From an uncultured Atopobiaceae bacterium (GTDB lineage Bacteria; Actinomycetota; Coriobacteriia; Coriobacteriales; Atopobiaceae): 9,303 nt of DNA. This document shows, in pieces, positions 1 through 5,556 of the stretch (within the stretch, counting starts at the first letter, position 1; each line of letters begins with the position of its first letter). The notes under the pieces are model-generated. The model searched no databases. It had not been told where the DNA came from and was given only the letters and a program-made list of their open reading frames with translations. Made by a program: the position numbers and the translations under genes. The stretch is taken from positions 1-9,303 of the forward strand of contig CANPVI010000048.1 in assembly GCA_947581665.1 (NCBI GenBank), in the 5' to 3' direction.

Positions 1-74
1 TCGCCACGCCCGACTTCAAGTACCTCACCGGCGAGACACTCACCCTCGAGGGTGGCATGGGCCTGCGACCTTAG
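1..74 (+). CDS. C-terminal end of a short-chain dehydrogenase/reductase (partial)
   Basis: The third forward frame is open from the window edge to a TAG at 72-74 and gives 23 residues ending YLTGETLTLEGGMGLRP. The pattern Y-L/I-T-G-x-T-L-x-x-x-G-G close to the C-terminus is the hallmark tail of classical short-chain dehydrogenases/reductases such as FabG-like 3-oxoacyl-ACP reductases and hydroxysteroid dehydrogenases. In these the loop lies next to the tetramer interface and cofactor site. The Rossmann fold and Ser-Tyr-Lys catalytic residues lie outside the window, so the substrate cannot be assigned. No gene follows it on this strand before 1222, so it is probably the last gene of its unit. 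Confidence 0.7.
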   Translation, partial: ATPDFKYLTGETLTLEGGMGLRP

Positions 75-112
75 CCGACGCTGCGGCACTCTGGTGCACC
101 CGATCTGCGCGC

Positions 113-256
113 GATCTCGGGGGCTCACGTAGCGTAAGTACGCTACCCTCTCAAGCTTGTTTTGGGAGGGATGCTTGCGCTAGTTAAACCTGCAGGTCAT
201 TGCATTCGCAACAACCCACTGGGTTGTTGCGCCCCCGAGATCCCACGCATCTCGGG
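113..256. repeat. Nested inverted repeats with mutually exclusive stems, downstream of the SDR gene
   Basis: Four perfect stems are visible. The outer arm 113-124 (GATCTCGGGGGC) pairs exactly with 231-242. Inside lie a 7-bp hairpin at 129-146 (GTAGCGT/ACGCTAC, 4-base loop) and an 11-bp hairpin at 207-231 (CGCAACAACCC/GGGTTGTTGCG, 3-base loop). An 8-bp hairpin at 234-241/249-256 (CCCGAGAT/ATCTCGGG) uses the same bases as the right half of the outer stem, so the two cannot form together. No convincing ORF occupies the stretch. It could be a 3' processing or termination structure for the upstream gene, a small structured RNA, or an intergenic repeat element. No U-tract follows any of the stems. 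Confidence 0.55.
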
Positions 257-385
257 CACCCCAGAGCGCCTCGCTGACGGTTTGCTCGTTCCTGGTTCCG
301 CCATCGTTGCGGCAAGGACTCGTGCTAGCTCGTTGACCCTCGCGGTCTCAGCATCGCCCGCCCTGCTCCTGTCGCGTAGCCTTTA

Positions 386-583
386 CAGCCGCCTTTTCAT
401 CCGCGGAGGCCTTTCGGCCGCCCTCGATTTTGGCATGGAGCCCTCTTGGCCGCCCCCGAAGGGCGGCAGAGAAGGCTCCATGCCACTTTTTGAGTGTGAG
501 GAGGGCGTGTCGAGGCGGCTGAGGCCGCTCTGCGACAAGTTGGCGGGGCGGCCGAGAACCCTAGGCGACGGAAAAGGCGGCTG
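386..583. repeat. 198-bp imperfect palindrome with 38-bp terminal inverted repeats (MITE-like)
   Basis: Bases 386-423 and 546-583 are inverted copies matching at 30 of 38 positions. The outer 13 (CAGCCGCCTTTTC against GAAAAGGCGGCTG) and the inner 8 (GGCCGCCC) are exact. Inside them, 419-425 (CGCCCTC) is inverted at 501-507, and a strong 12-bp stem sits in the middle (431-442/474-485). No transposase or persuasive ORF lies inside. Layered symmetry of this kind suits a non-autonomous mobile element or a long structured transcript. No clear target-site duplication is visible at the edges, so mobility is only inferred. Confidence 0.5.
431..491 (+). terminator. Terminator-like hairpin, 12-bp perfect stem followed by T5
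   Basis: TGGCATGGAGCC (431-442) pairs perfectly with GGCTCCATGCCA (474-485). The intervening bases contain a further CGCCC/GGGCG stem. A run of five T at 487-491 follows on the plus strand. This is the only hairpin in the window with something like an intrinsic-terminator T-tract, and it would act on plus-strand transcripts arriving from the SDR gene about 360 bases upstream. It also forms the centre of the larger palindrome around it, so the terminator reading is not exclusive. Confidence 0.45.
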
Positions 584-616
584 AAAGCTCTAGGTAGCGT
601 TTGCGGGGCGGCTGAG
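514..616. repeat. Four degenerate tandem units of about 31 bp
   Basis: The core GGCGGCTGAG or a close variant begins at 514, 547, 576 and 607, a spacing of 33, 29 and 31 bases. The second and third units also share CTAGG 8 to 10 bases after the core. The array lies immediately 3' of the minus-strand gene at 665-997 and overlaps the right arm of the 386-583 palindrome. Copies are degenerate, and no spacer/repeat distinction of the CRISPR kind is present. Confidence 0.45.
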
Positions 617-664
617 GGCGCGAGATGGCAGATGCACGCGAAGCGCGAGGCGGGGTGGCGCGCG

Positions 665-997
665 CTAGTCCAGAGCTCCGAGTTGCTCGGCGAGGCTTGC
701 GAGGGCGCTTCGGACGGCGGGGTCGTCGAGCGGGTTCGAATCTTGTGCGCCGCCGTGGACCCCCGAGAGGTCGTCATCGGAGATGAGGGCGCTTCCGAGG
801 GCGCGGAGGTAGCGGTAGACGCCATCGGCCGCGTTGCGGTTCATCCAGATCCCGCGTGCGTCCATGAGCTCCACGAACTCGTCGACGTCGGCGCAGGCGC
901 ACACCTCGTTCACGAAGGCGGGGGAGAAGCGGGGCCCCTGCGACGCCTTCGCGGGGAAGGCTCGCGCGGGGGCGTGTTTCCTTGGGCGGTTCACCAT
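665..997 (-). CDS. Small hypothetical protein, 110 aa
   Basis: I do not recognise a family. The frame reads upstream to 1171, but the ATG at 997 is preceded at 6-7 bases by AAGGA on the minus strand, which decides the start. Codons from that point are strongly G/C-ending, as in the confirmed genes, which supports real coding. The product has a basic, proline-rich N-terminus (MVNRPRKHAPARAF), a predicted helical middle (about residues 26-73, with FVNEVCACADVDEFVELMDARG) containing a CxC pair at 33 and 35, and an acidic C-terminal helix. No signal peptide or membrane segment is visible. It stands alone and is divergent from the AIM24 operon across a 224-base gap. Its mix of basic tail and helices would allow nucleic-acid or protein binding, but no function can be assigned. 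Confidence 0.62.
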   Translation of the reverse strand: MVNRPRKHAPARAFPAKASQGPRFSPAFVNEVCACADVDEFVELMDARGIWMNRNAADGVYRYLRALGSALISDDDLSGVHGGAQDSNPLDDPAVRSALASLAEQLGALD

Positions 998-1221
998 GGC
1001 GCGTCCTTCGATAGAGCGTCCGTCCCGCGGCATCCGCACGCGTAGGCACGATTCTATGGGAGTGAGCCGCTCGCCGAGCAGATTCTCGAAAACGTGCGTG
1101 GATGTCGCCGAAAAAAGCACGAACGAAATTTCACCCCCCCCCTGATCTCGCGCGTTTCCGTATGCTTGCAAAATGGGGCACCCTCAGATCCCCCACACCG
1201 ATTCCGCACCTAGGAGGACAC
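998..1221. promoter_or_regulatory. Divergent intergenic region with a nine-C tract
   Basis: This gap must hold the promoters of the minus-strand hypothetical gene and of the plus-strand AIM24 operon. It contains A6 at 1111-1116 and an uninterrupted run of nine C at 1134-1142, 80 bases upstream of the AIM24 start. A TAGAAT on the minus strand resembles a -10 box but has no matching -35. No confident promoter or operator could be placed for either gene. Confidence 0.4.
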
Positions 1222-1896
1222 ATGAAATACGAGATCATCGGTAATCCGTATCCCGCAGTCGTCTGCCATCTCGAGCGCGGCGAGGCCATGAAGACCGAGA
1301 AGGGCTCGATGGTGTGGATGGATCCTGTCTTCACGATGGAGACCAAGGGCGGCGGCGTGAAGAAGGCCCTCGGACGCGCACTCGCGGGCGAGTCGATGTT
1401 CCAGAACATCTTCACCGCGAAGGCCCCCGGCAAGATCGCCTTCGGCTCGAGCTTCCCCGGCCGCATCCTCCCGCTCCAGATCGATGCGCAGCACAGCTAC
1501 GTCGTGCAGAAGATGGCGTTCCTCGCCTCGACGATGGGCGTCGACCTCTCGATGACGTTCCGCAAGAAGCTCGGCGCGGGCGCGTTCGGCGGCGAGGGCT
1601 TCATCATGGAATCGCTCACGGGGCAGGGCACCGTGTTCATCGAGTGCGACGGCGAGCTCGTGGACTATGAGCTCGCGGCCGGCCAGACGCTGCTCGTGGA
1701 CACGGGCAACGTGCTCGGCTACACGCAGGGCGTCACGCTCGAGATCGAGAAGATCTCCGGCGTGAAGAACGTGCTCTTCGGCGGCGAGGGCCTCTTCAAC
1801 ACCAAGCTCACGGGCCCCGGCCACGTGTGGCTGCAGACGATGCCGCTCGCCAACGTCATCGACGTGATCGCCGCGCACATGCCGGTGTCGAACTAG
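1222..1896 (+). CDS. AIM24 / TIGR00266 family protein
   Basis: The 224-residue product has the signature of the AIM24 (formerly DUF124, TIGR00266) family: an N-terminal MKYEIIGNPYPAVVCHLERGE strand pair, then the conserved block SMFQNIFTAKAPGKIAFGSS with FPG and ILPLQI following. Glycine-rich repeats such as GAGAFGGEGF and NVLFGGEGLFNTKLTGPG match the family's beta-sandwich/beta-helix fold. Length is typical. An ideal AGGAGGA ending five bases before ATG 1222 fixes the start, although the frame reads back to 1102. There is no signal peptide or membrane span, so the protein is probably cytosolic or membrane-peripheral. The family is named after a mitochondrial biogenesis factor, but the bacterial role is unknown. 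The LytTR regulator gene begins four bases after the stop, so the two are almost certainly cotranscribed. Confidence 0.9.
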   Translation: MKYEIIGNPYPAVVCHLERGEAMKTEKGSMVWMDPVFTMETKGGGVKKALGRALAGESMFQNIFTAKAPGKIAFGSSFPGRILPLQIDAQHSYVVQKMAFLASTMGVDLSMTFRKKLGAGAFGGEGFIMESLTGQGTVFIECDGELVDYELAAGQTLLVDTGNVLGYTQGVTLEIEKISGVKNVLFGGEGLFNTKLTGPGHVWLQTMPLANVIDVIAAHMPVSN

Positions 1897-1900
1897 CGCA

Positions 1901-2788
1901 ATGGGCTCGGACGACAGGAGCCAACACACGGCGGCCCCCGCCGACGAGGGGGCCGACTCCCCGTCGCTCGCCGACCTCACGCGACGCTTCACGCACGACT
2001 TCATGAACGGCGACGGCGAGGCGAACGCGGGGATGCTCGCGGACGACTTCGTCTTCATCGCCGCCACGCCCGGCCAGAGCACCTACGATCGCGATTGCTT
2101 CCTCGCGGTCTGCCGGGTGATGGCCGAGGACAACATGCGCGTCGTGCTCACGAACCAGTCCTTCATGGCCCTGCCGCTCTCCAAGGACTACTGCTGCGTG
2201 CTCGCCATGTTCCGCGTGTTCTTGAGCAGGGGTAATGCGCAGGCCTCGCTTCGCGGGGCCTCGGCGCGCCTCACGTTGCACTGGTCGCTCGCCGGGCGCG
2301 AGCCGAAGCTCGAGGTGCTCGAATCCTCGTTCGTGCTGGACGTGGCCGAGGTCTACGACATGGGCATGCGCGAGGGTAGTGTCTCCGAGTTGCATGTGTC
2401 CGACGGCGCGCAGGATGGGCGCCTACTGGAGTTTCGCGACGACCACCGCATCTCGCACTTCGTGGCGGCCGAGATGATCCTCTACGTGGAGGCGCACGGC
2501 CACAAGTGCACGATCCACTGCGTGGAGGACGTCTTCGACGTGAACGAGGGCATCACGGCCGTCGCGGCGCGCCTCGGCGAGAACTTCGTGAGGCTCCACC
2601 GCTCCTACCTCGTGAACCCCTGGCACCTGCGCACGCTCTCGGAGAAGGGCGCCACGCTCGACGACGGCGAGACGCTGCCGGTGCCCGCGCGCAGGCTCGA
2701 GGAGCTTCGCGAGGTGCTCCGGCAGGTGAGGAAGCCGAGAAACGACATCGACGGCATTGGCTACCTGCTCTGGGGTGGAAAGCTCTAG
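1901..2788 (+). CDS. LytTR-domain transcriptional regulator with NTF2/SnoaL-like N-terminus
   Basis: The 295-residue protein has two parts. Residues about 186-270 form a LytTR DNA-binding domain: HFVAAEMILYVEAHGHKCTIH, then the diagnostic FVRLHRSYLVN at 229-239, then LPVPARRLEELR at 259-270. Residues about 22-150 (LADLTRRFTHDFMNGDGEANAGML..FVFIAATPG..., later RLTLHW) look like an NTF2/SnoaL-like cone fold, which usually binds a small molecule or dimerises. No receiver domain with a phospho-acceptor Asp is present, so this is not a classic two-component regulator. It starts four bases after the AIM24 stop with no clear Shine-Dalgarno, suggesting translational coupling. By analogy with other LytTR regulators it may control its own operon. 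The LytTR call is firm; the NTF2-like call is moderate. Confidence 0.87.
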   Translation: MGSDDRSQHTAAPADEGADSPSLADLTRRFTHDFMNGDGEANAGMLADDFVFIAATPGQSTYDRDCFLAVCRVMAEDNMRVVLTNQSFMALPLSKDYCCVLAMFRVFLSRGNAQASLRGASARLTLHWSLAGREPKLEVLESSFVLDVAEVYDMGMREGSVSELHVSDGAQDGRLLEFRDDHRISHFVAAEMILYVEAHGHKCTIHCVEDVFDVNEGITAVAARLGENFVRLHRSYLVNPWHLRTLSEKGATLDDGETLPVPARRLEELREVLRQVRKPRNDIDGIGYLLWGGKL

Positions 2789-2862
2789 GATTGTCGTGAA
2801 CGCCCGCGATGCGCGAAGCGGCGCTGCCGAAGCACGAACCTCAAGAGAAGGACATCAGCTAT

Positions 2863-4506
2863 ATGGATGAGCGCACGAACGATGCGATCGACGCCGCCGT
2901 GCCCGAGGGCACGGACGACGCGACGATCGAGAACCTGCCTCCCACCGAGACTGAGGCCGAGATAGAGAACGACGTGGACGAGGCCCAGCAGCGCCTCGAG
3001 GCGATGGAAAAGCTCGAGCGCGTGGAGCTCTCCCTCGACGCCGCCTTCAACACCGGCAAGGCCGAGCGCAGCCGCATCACGCGCGCCGCGCAGCTCGACG
3101 CGGCCGAGGCCGTGGCCATGGCCGGCATGGCGATGGAATCCGACGAGGTGGCTGACGAGGCCTTCCGCCTGAACGTGATCGCGAGCCATGGGGGCAACCC
3201 CGAGCGCGCCAAGACCGCACGCCAGAACCTGCGCAAGGCGAACCGCGAGGCCAAGGCCAACCACAAGGCCGCCACGAAGTCGGCCAAGAACGCCTACGAC
3301 GCGATCCGCTTCTCCGACCCGAACTCCATGGGCTTCATGCGCTTCGTGCAGGTGTACTTCGCCATCGACATCGCGGCGAACATCCTGCTTTTGCTCCTCA
3401 CCTCGCGCGACACGGTGGCGAACGACACCACGCAGTTCTTCACGTGGATCATGCTCATCCTCACGGGCGTGGCGTTCTGGTTCTTCATCAACCGCTACAA
3501 GATTGCGCGACCGTTCATGATCGCGATGAGCGCGATCGGGCTCGCCTTCGGCGGCATCAAGCTCGCCATCGAGGGCACCTTCAGCCTGCCGACCTTCATC
3601 TTCAACGGCGCCTTCTACATCTTCCTGATCTTCTACTTCATCTTCTCGAAGCGCGTGAAGGCGACGATGGTGAACGACCTCGCCAAGCGCACGGGCATCT
3701 ACGACAAGGAGGGCACGGCCTACCTCGAGCACGGCTGGCCGCTCATCCGCAACCTCATCATCTACTTCATCATCTTCTCGATCCTCGGCCACTGGATGGA
3801 AGCCGGCATGTGCCAGTTCATCCGCCTCGGCCTCGTGGAGGGCGAATACGACCCCTCGAACACGATGCTCTGGCGCGACTGGCTCTACCCGTTCCCCATG
3901 GAGGGCGCCGCGGTCGTGCTCATCGCGCTCTTCCTCTACCCGCTGCTCCAGTGGCTGAAGAGGAAGATCAAGAACCCCATCGTGCCCTACATCATCAGCT
4001 TCTTCGTGAACGCGGGCGTCTGCAGCTTGATCGAGTTCTCGATGGGCCTCCTCGTGAACGCCGACCACCAGCTCTGGGACTACTCCACCATGCCCTTCAA
4101 CATCATGGGGCAGGTGTGCCTGCAAAACGCCATGGCCTTCGGCGCGGCCTCGTCGATCATCGCGTGGTGGGTCTACCCGCTGCTCCAGCTGTGGATCTCA
4201 CGCGTGCCCGACGCGATCATGAACATCGTCTTCGTGGCGGTGGCCGTGGCGGGCGCCATCCTGTGGTCGCTCTACCTCTTCACCCCGCCTGAGTCCATCG
4301 AGTACGTGCCGCAAGACACCCTCACCACCGAGCAGCGCGACATGGAGGACCTGGACGCCTCGCTCGACGTCCTGCAATCCTCGCTCGATTGGGTGCAGTC
4401 CGAGGTCGCCGAGCTCGGCTCCGACGGCACCGACCTCCAGCCCGAGATCCAGCAAATCCAGGACTCGATCAACCAACTCACCACGCTCGTGGGCACATCG
4501 TCGTAA
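2863..4506 (+). CDS. CmpB-family (putative ABC transporter permease) polytopic membrane protein
   Basis: The 547-residue product carries the motif LWDYSTMPFNIMGQVCL at about 404-420, typical of Pfam ABC_trans_CmpB, a family labelled 'putative ABC transporter permease' without firm biochemical proof. Nine hydrophobic segments lie near 158-181, 192-210, 217-236, 243-263, 294-312, 348-365, 372-398, 412-443 and 452-474. They are preceded by a charged, alanine-rich 157-residue N-terminal region (EAEIENDVDEAQQRLEAMEK looks coiled-coil) and followed by a C-terminal heptad-like tail at about 491-540. No ATPase partner is encoded nearby, so ABC transport is not demonstrated. An upstream in-frame ATG at 2809 lacks a ribosome binding site. 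ATG 2863 has GAAGGA ten bases before it and is preferred. It is likely the third gene of the AIM24-LytTR operon (74-base gap, no terminator). Confidence 0.82.
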   Translation: MDERTNDAIDAAVPEGTDDATIENLPPTETEAEIENDVDEAQQRLEAMEKLERVELSLDAAFNTGKAERSRITRAAQLDAAEAVAMAGMAMESDEVADEAFRLNVIASHGGNPERAKTARQNLRKANREAKANHKAATKSAKNAYDAIRFSDPNSMGFMRFVQVYFAIDIAANILLLLLTSRDTVANDTTQFFTWIMLILTGVAFWFFINRYKIARPFMIAMSAIGLAFGGIKLAIEGTFSLPTFIFNGAFYIFLIFYFIFSKRVKATMVNDLAKRTGIYDKEGTAYLEHGWPLIRNLIIYFIIFSILGHWMEAGMCQFIRLGLVEGEYDPSNTMLWRDWLYPFPMEGAAVVLIALFLYPLLQWLKRKIKNPIVPYIISFFVNAGVCSLIEFSMGLLVNADHQLWDYSTMPFNIMGQVCLQNAMAFGAASSIIAWWVYPLLQLWISRVPDAIMNIVFVAVAVAGAILWSLYLFTPPESIEYVPQDTLTTEQRDMEDLDASLDVLQSSLDWVQSEVAELGSDGTDLQPEIQQIQDSINQLTTLVGTSS

Positions 4507-4512
4507 CCCTTA

Positions 4513-4570
4513 CGTCATGCACTCGCTTCTTCGGTGCGCCTTGGTGCACCGAAGAAGCGAGTGCATGACG
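4513..4570. terminator. Perfect 25-bp stem hairpin just after the CmpB gene
   Basis: Arms 4513-4537 and 4546-4570 are exact reverse complements (25 of 25) around an 8-base loop. The stem starts six bases after the TAA of the membrane-protein gene, the position of a terminator or 3' stabilising hairpin. No T-tract follows on either strand, so it is not a textbook intrinsic terminator. Its loop-proximal stem TTCGGTGC/GCACCGAA is identical to that of the hairpin at 4627-4685. Confidence 0.7.
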
Positions 4571-4583
4571 ACGCCAGTAAAGT

Positions 4584-4610
4584 GCCCGACTTCGCTTTGC
4601 GAAGCCGGGC
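4584..4610. repeat. Middle hairpin of the convergent intergenic region
   Basis: GCCCGACTTCGC (4584-4595) pairs with GCGAAGCCGGGC (4599-4610) around a TTT loop, 11 of 12 positions matching (the exception is a wobble or A-C mismatch, depending on the strand). It sits between the two longer perfect hairpins, with no T-tract. It may be part of a compound bidirectional termination region. Confidence 0.55.
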
Positions 4611-4626
4611 GTCTGCGTTTCCAAAG

Positions 4627-4685
4627 CGCCTCGGGCACGTGTTTTCGGTGCGTGTTCTTCGCACCGAAAACACGTGCCCGAGGCG
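4627..4685. terminator. Perfect 26-bp stem hairpin just after the STAS operon
   Basis: Arms 4627-4652 and 4660-4685 are exact reverse complements (26 of 26) with a 7-base loop. On the minus strand the stem begins 11 bases after the TGA of the STAS gene at 4697-4993, mirroring the placement of the 4513-4570 hairpin after its convergent neighbour. There is no T-tract on either side. The stem contains CACGTG and a loop-proximal TTCGGTGC shared with the other long hairpin. Confidence 0.7.
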
Positions 4686-4696
4686 TAAAGGTCGTC

Positions 4697-4993
4697 TCAA
4701 ATGAACGTAAGAATCTTGTCGAAGCCCGTCGTCGTGAAGACCTCCATCACCTCGGGCGCGACGCCGGTGAAGGCGAGGCGGCCGTCGATGAGGCTCTTCT
4801 GGAGCGCCACGAAGGCGCGCAGGCCGGCAGACGAGACGAAGTCGCAGCTCGAGAGGTCCACCACCATGTCGGTGATGCCGTGGCGCACAAGCTTGTCCAC
4901 GTAGGCGGAGAACTCGGGCGCGGTGTTCGTGTCGATGCGCCCCTCGACGAGCACGGTGACGGGCTTCGTGTTCTCCTTGACGCTGAGATTCAT
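4697..4993 (-). CDS. STAS-domain anti-sigma factor antagonist (SpoIIAA/RsbV-like), copy 1
   Basis: The 98-residue protein is a single STAS domain. It shows the N-terminal strand VTVLVEGRIDTNTAPEF and the phosphorylation-site motif VDLSSCDFVSSAGLRAF, in which Ser54 aligns with the regulatory serine of SpoIIAA/RsbV. The C-terminal VMEVFTTTGFDKIL helix is also typical. In partner switching the unphosphorylated antagonist binds the anti-sigma kinase and frees its target, and kinase phosphorylation of the serine reverses this. GAGGAG six bases before ATG 4993 fixes the start. It lies 39 bases downstream of a paralogous STAS gene with no intervening terminator, so the two form an operon. A divergently encoded SpoIIAB-like ATPase nearby is the obvious candidate partner. 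A role outside sigma control, such as regulating metabolite or polysaccharide functions, is also possible. Confidence 0.9.
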   Translation of the reverse strand: MNLSVKENTKPVTVLVEGRIDTNTAPEFSAYVDKLVRHGITDMVVDLSSCDFVSSAGLRAFVALQKSLIDGRLAFTGVAPEVMEVFTTTGFDKILTFI

Positions 4994-5032
4994 GGCGCGC
5001 TCCTCAAAGGTGCTTCAAAAGAAGGTGCGGAA

Positions 5033-5335
5033 CTAGAGGCCGAGGAGATCGGCGATGCCGGTGATCTCGAAGACCTCCATCACCTCGTCGGACGAGCCTT
5101 CAATGGCGATGGTGCCGCCCTTGGCCATGATCTGCTTGTAGGCCACCATGAGCACGCGCAGGCCGGCGGAGGAGATGTACTCGAGGTTCGAGAAGTCGAA
5201 CACCACTGAGGTGACGTCGGGGGAGGAGAAGGCCTCTCCGACCGCCTTCTCGAAGTCCGGAGCGGTGTTGGTGTTGATTGAACCGCGCGCGGCGATCGTG
5301 GCGACGTTGCCGTCGACGCTAACCTGAGCTTCCAT
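5033..5335 (-). CDS. STAS-domain anti-sigma factor antagonist (SpoIIAA/RsbV-like), copy 2
   Basis: This is a second single-domain STAS protein of 100 residues. GSINTNTAPDFEKAV matches the GRIDTNTAPEF strand of the neighbouring copy. VVFDFSNLEYISSAGLRVL carries the equivalent phospho-acceptor Ser55, and DEVMEVFEITGIADLL ends the domain. The reading frame also offers a GTG one codon upstream (5338). ATG 5335 was chosen because AAAGGG lies six bases before it. It is first in the two-gene minus-strand operon. Two related but clearly diverged antagonists suggest that they respond to different phosphatases or bind different partners rather than being redundant. No PP2C/SpoIIE phosphatase is visible in the window. 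Confidence 0.9.
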   Translation of the reverse strand: MEAQVSVDGNVATIAARGSINTNTAPDFEKAVGEAFSSPDVTSVVFDFSNLEYISSAGLRVLMVAYKQIMAKGGTIAIEGSSDEVMEVFEITGIADLLGL

Positions 5336-5363
5336 CACTCACCCTTTCTTTACGGCTATGCCG

Positions 5364-5393
5364 ACTCTACCCGTTAGCCGTGTGAAGTGTCAC
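5364..5393 (-). promoter_or_regulatory. Candidate sigma-70-type promoter for the STAS operon
   Basis: On the minus strand GTGACA (5388-5393, five of six to TTGACA) and TAGAGT (5364-5369, four of six to TATAAT) are separated by 18 bases, which would give a leader of roughly 20 bases before ATG 5335. Spacing and position are right, but both boxes are imperfect, so this is a candidate only. Confidence 0.33.
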
Positions 5394-5556
5394 GGACATG
5401 CGCGCGCGGGCGGTGCCTCGAGGGCGGAAGGGTGCGTGGAGATCGCACGAATGGCCGTTGATTTGCAACGAACGACGGTTTCGCGCGCGCAGGAGGTTTG
5501 CACTACGGTGTTTCTCCTACACTTACCCTGGCCGGCGAACGGCGGAAGGAGCGCGC

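Noticed and set aside
162..584. 140-residue plus-strand open frame in the repeat-rich gap
   Set aside because: It runs through several perfect hairpins and the tandem repeats, has no Shine-Dalgarno, and gives a low-complexity product.
725..745. GGTTCGAATC, resembling a tRNA T-arm
   Set aside because: The flanking bases do not form a proper 5-bp T-stem and no acceptor, D or anticodon arms are present. It lies within the coding sequence of the 665-997 gene.
397..825. 142-residue minus-strand open frame
   Set aside because: It overlaps the better-supported 665-997 gene in another frame, and the product is Ser/Ala/Pro/Arg low complexity.
1210..2082. 290-residue open frame on the minus strand
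   Set aside because: It mirrors the AIM24 gene, whose family motifs are clear. The antisense product has no recognisable domain.
2785..4125. 446-residue open frame on the minus strand
   Set aside because: It is antisense to the CmpB-family membrane protein. The composition is repetitive His/Glu/Val with no motif, and there is no ribosome binding site of note.
5498..5523. Possible promoter TTGCAC/TACACT before the SpoIIAB-like gene
   Set aside because: The spacer is only 14 bases, too short for a sigma-70-type promoter.
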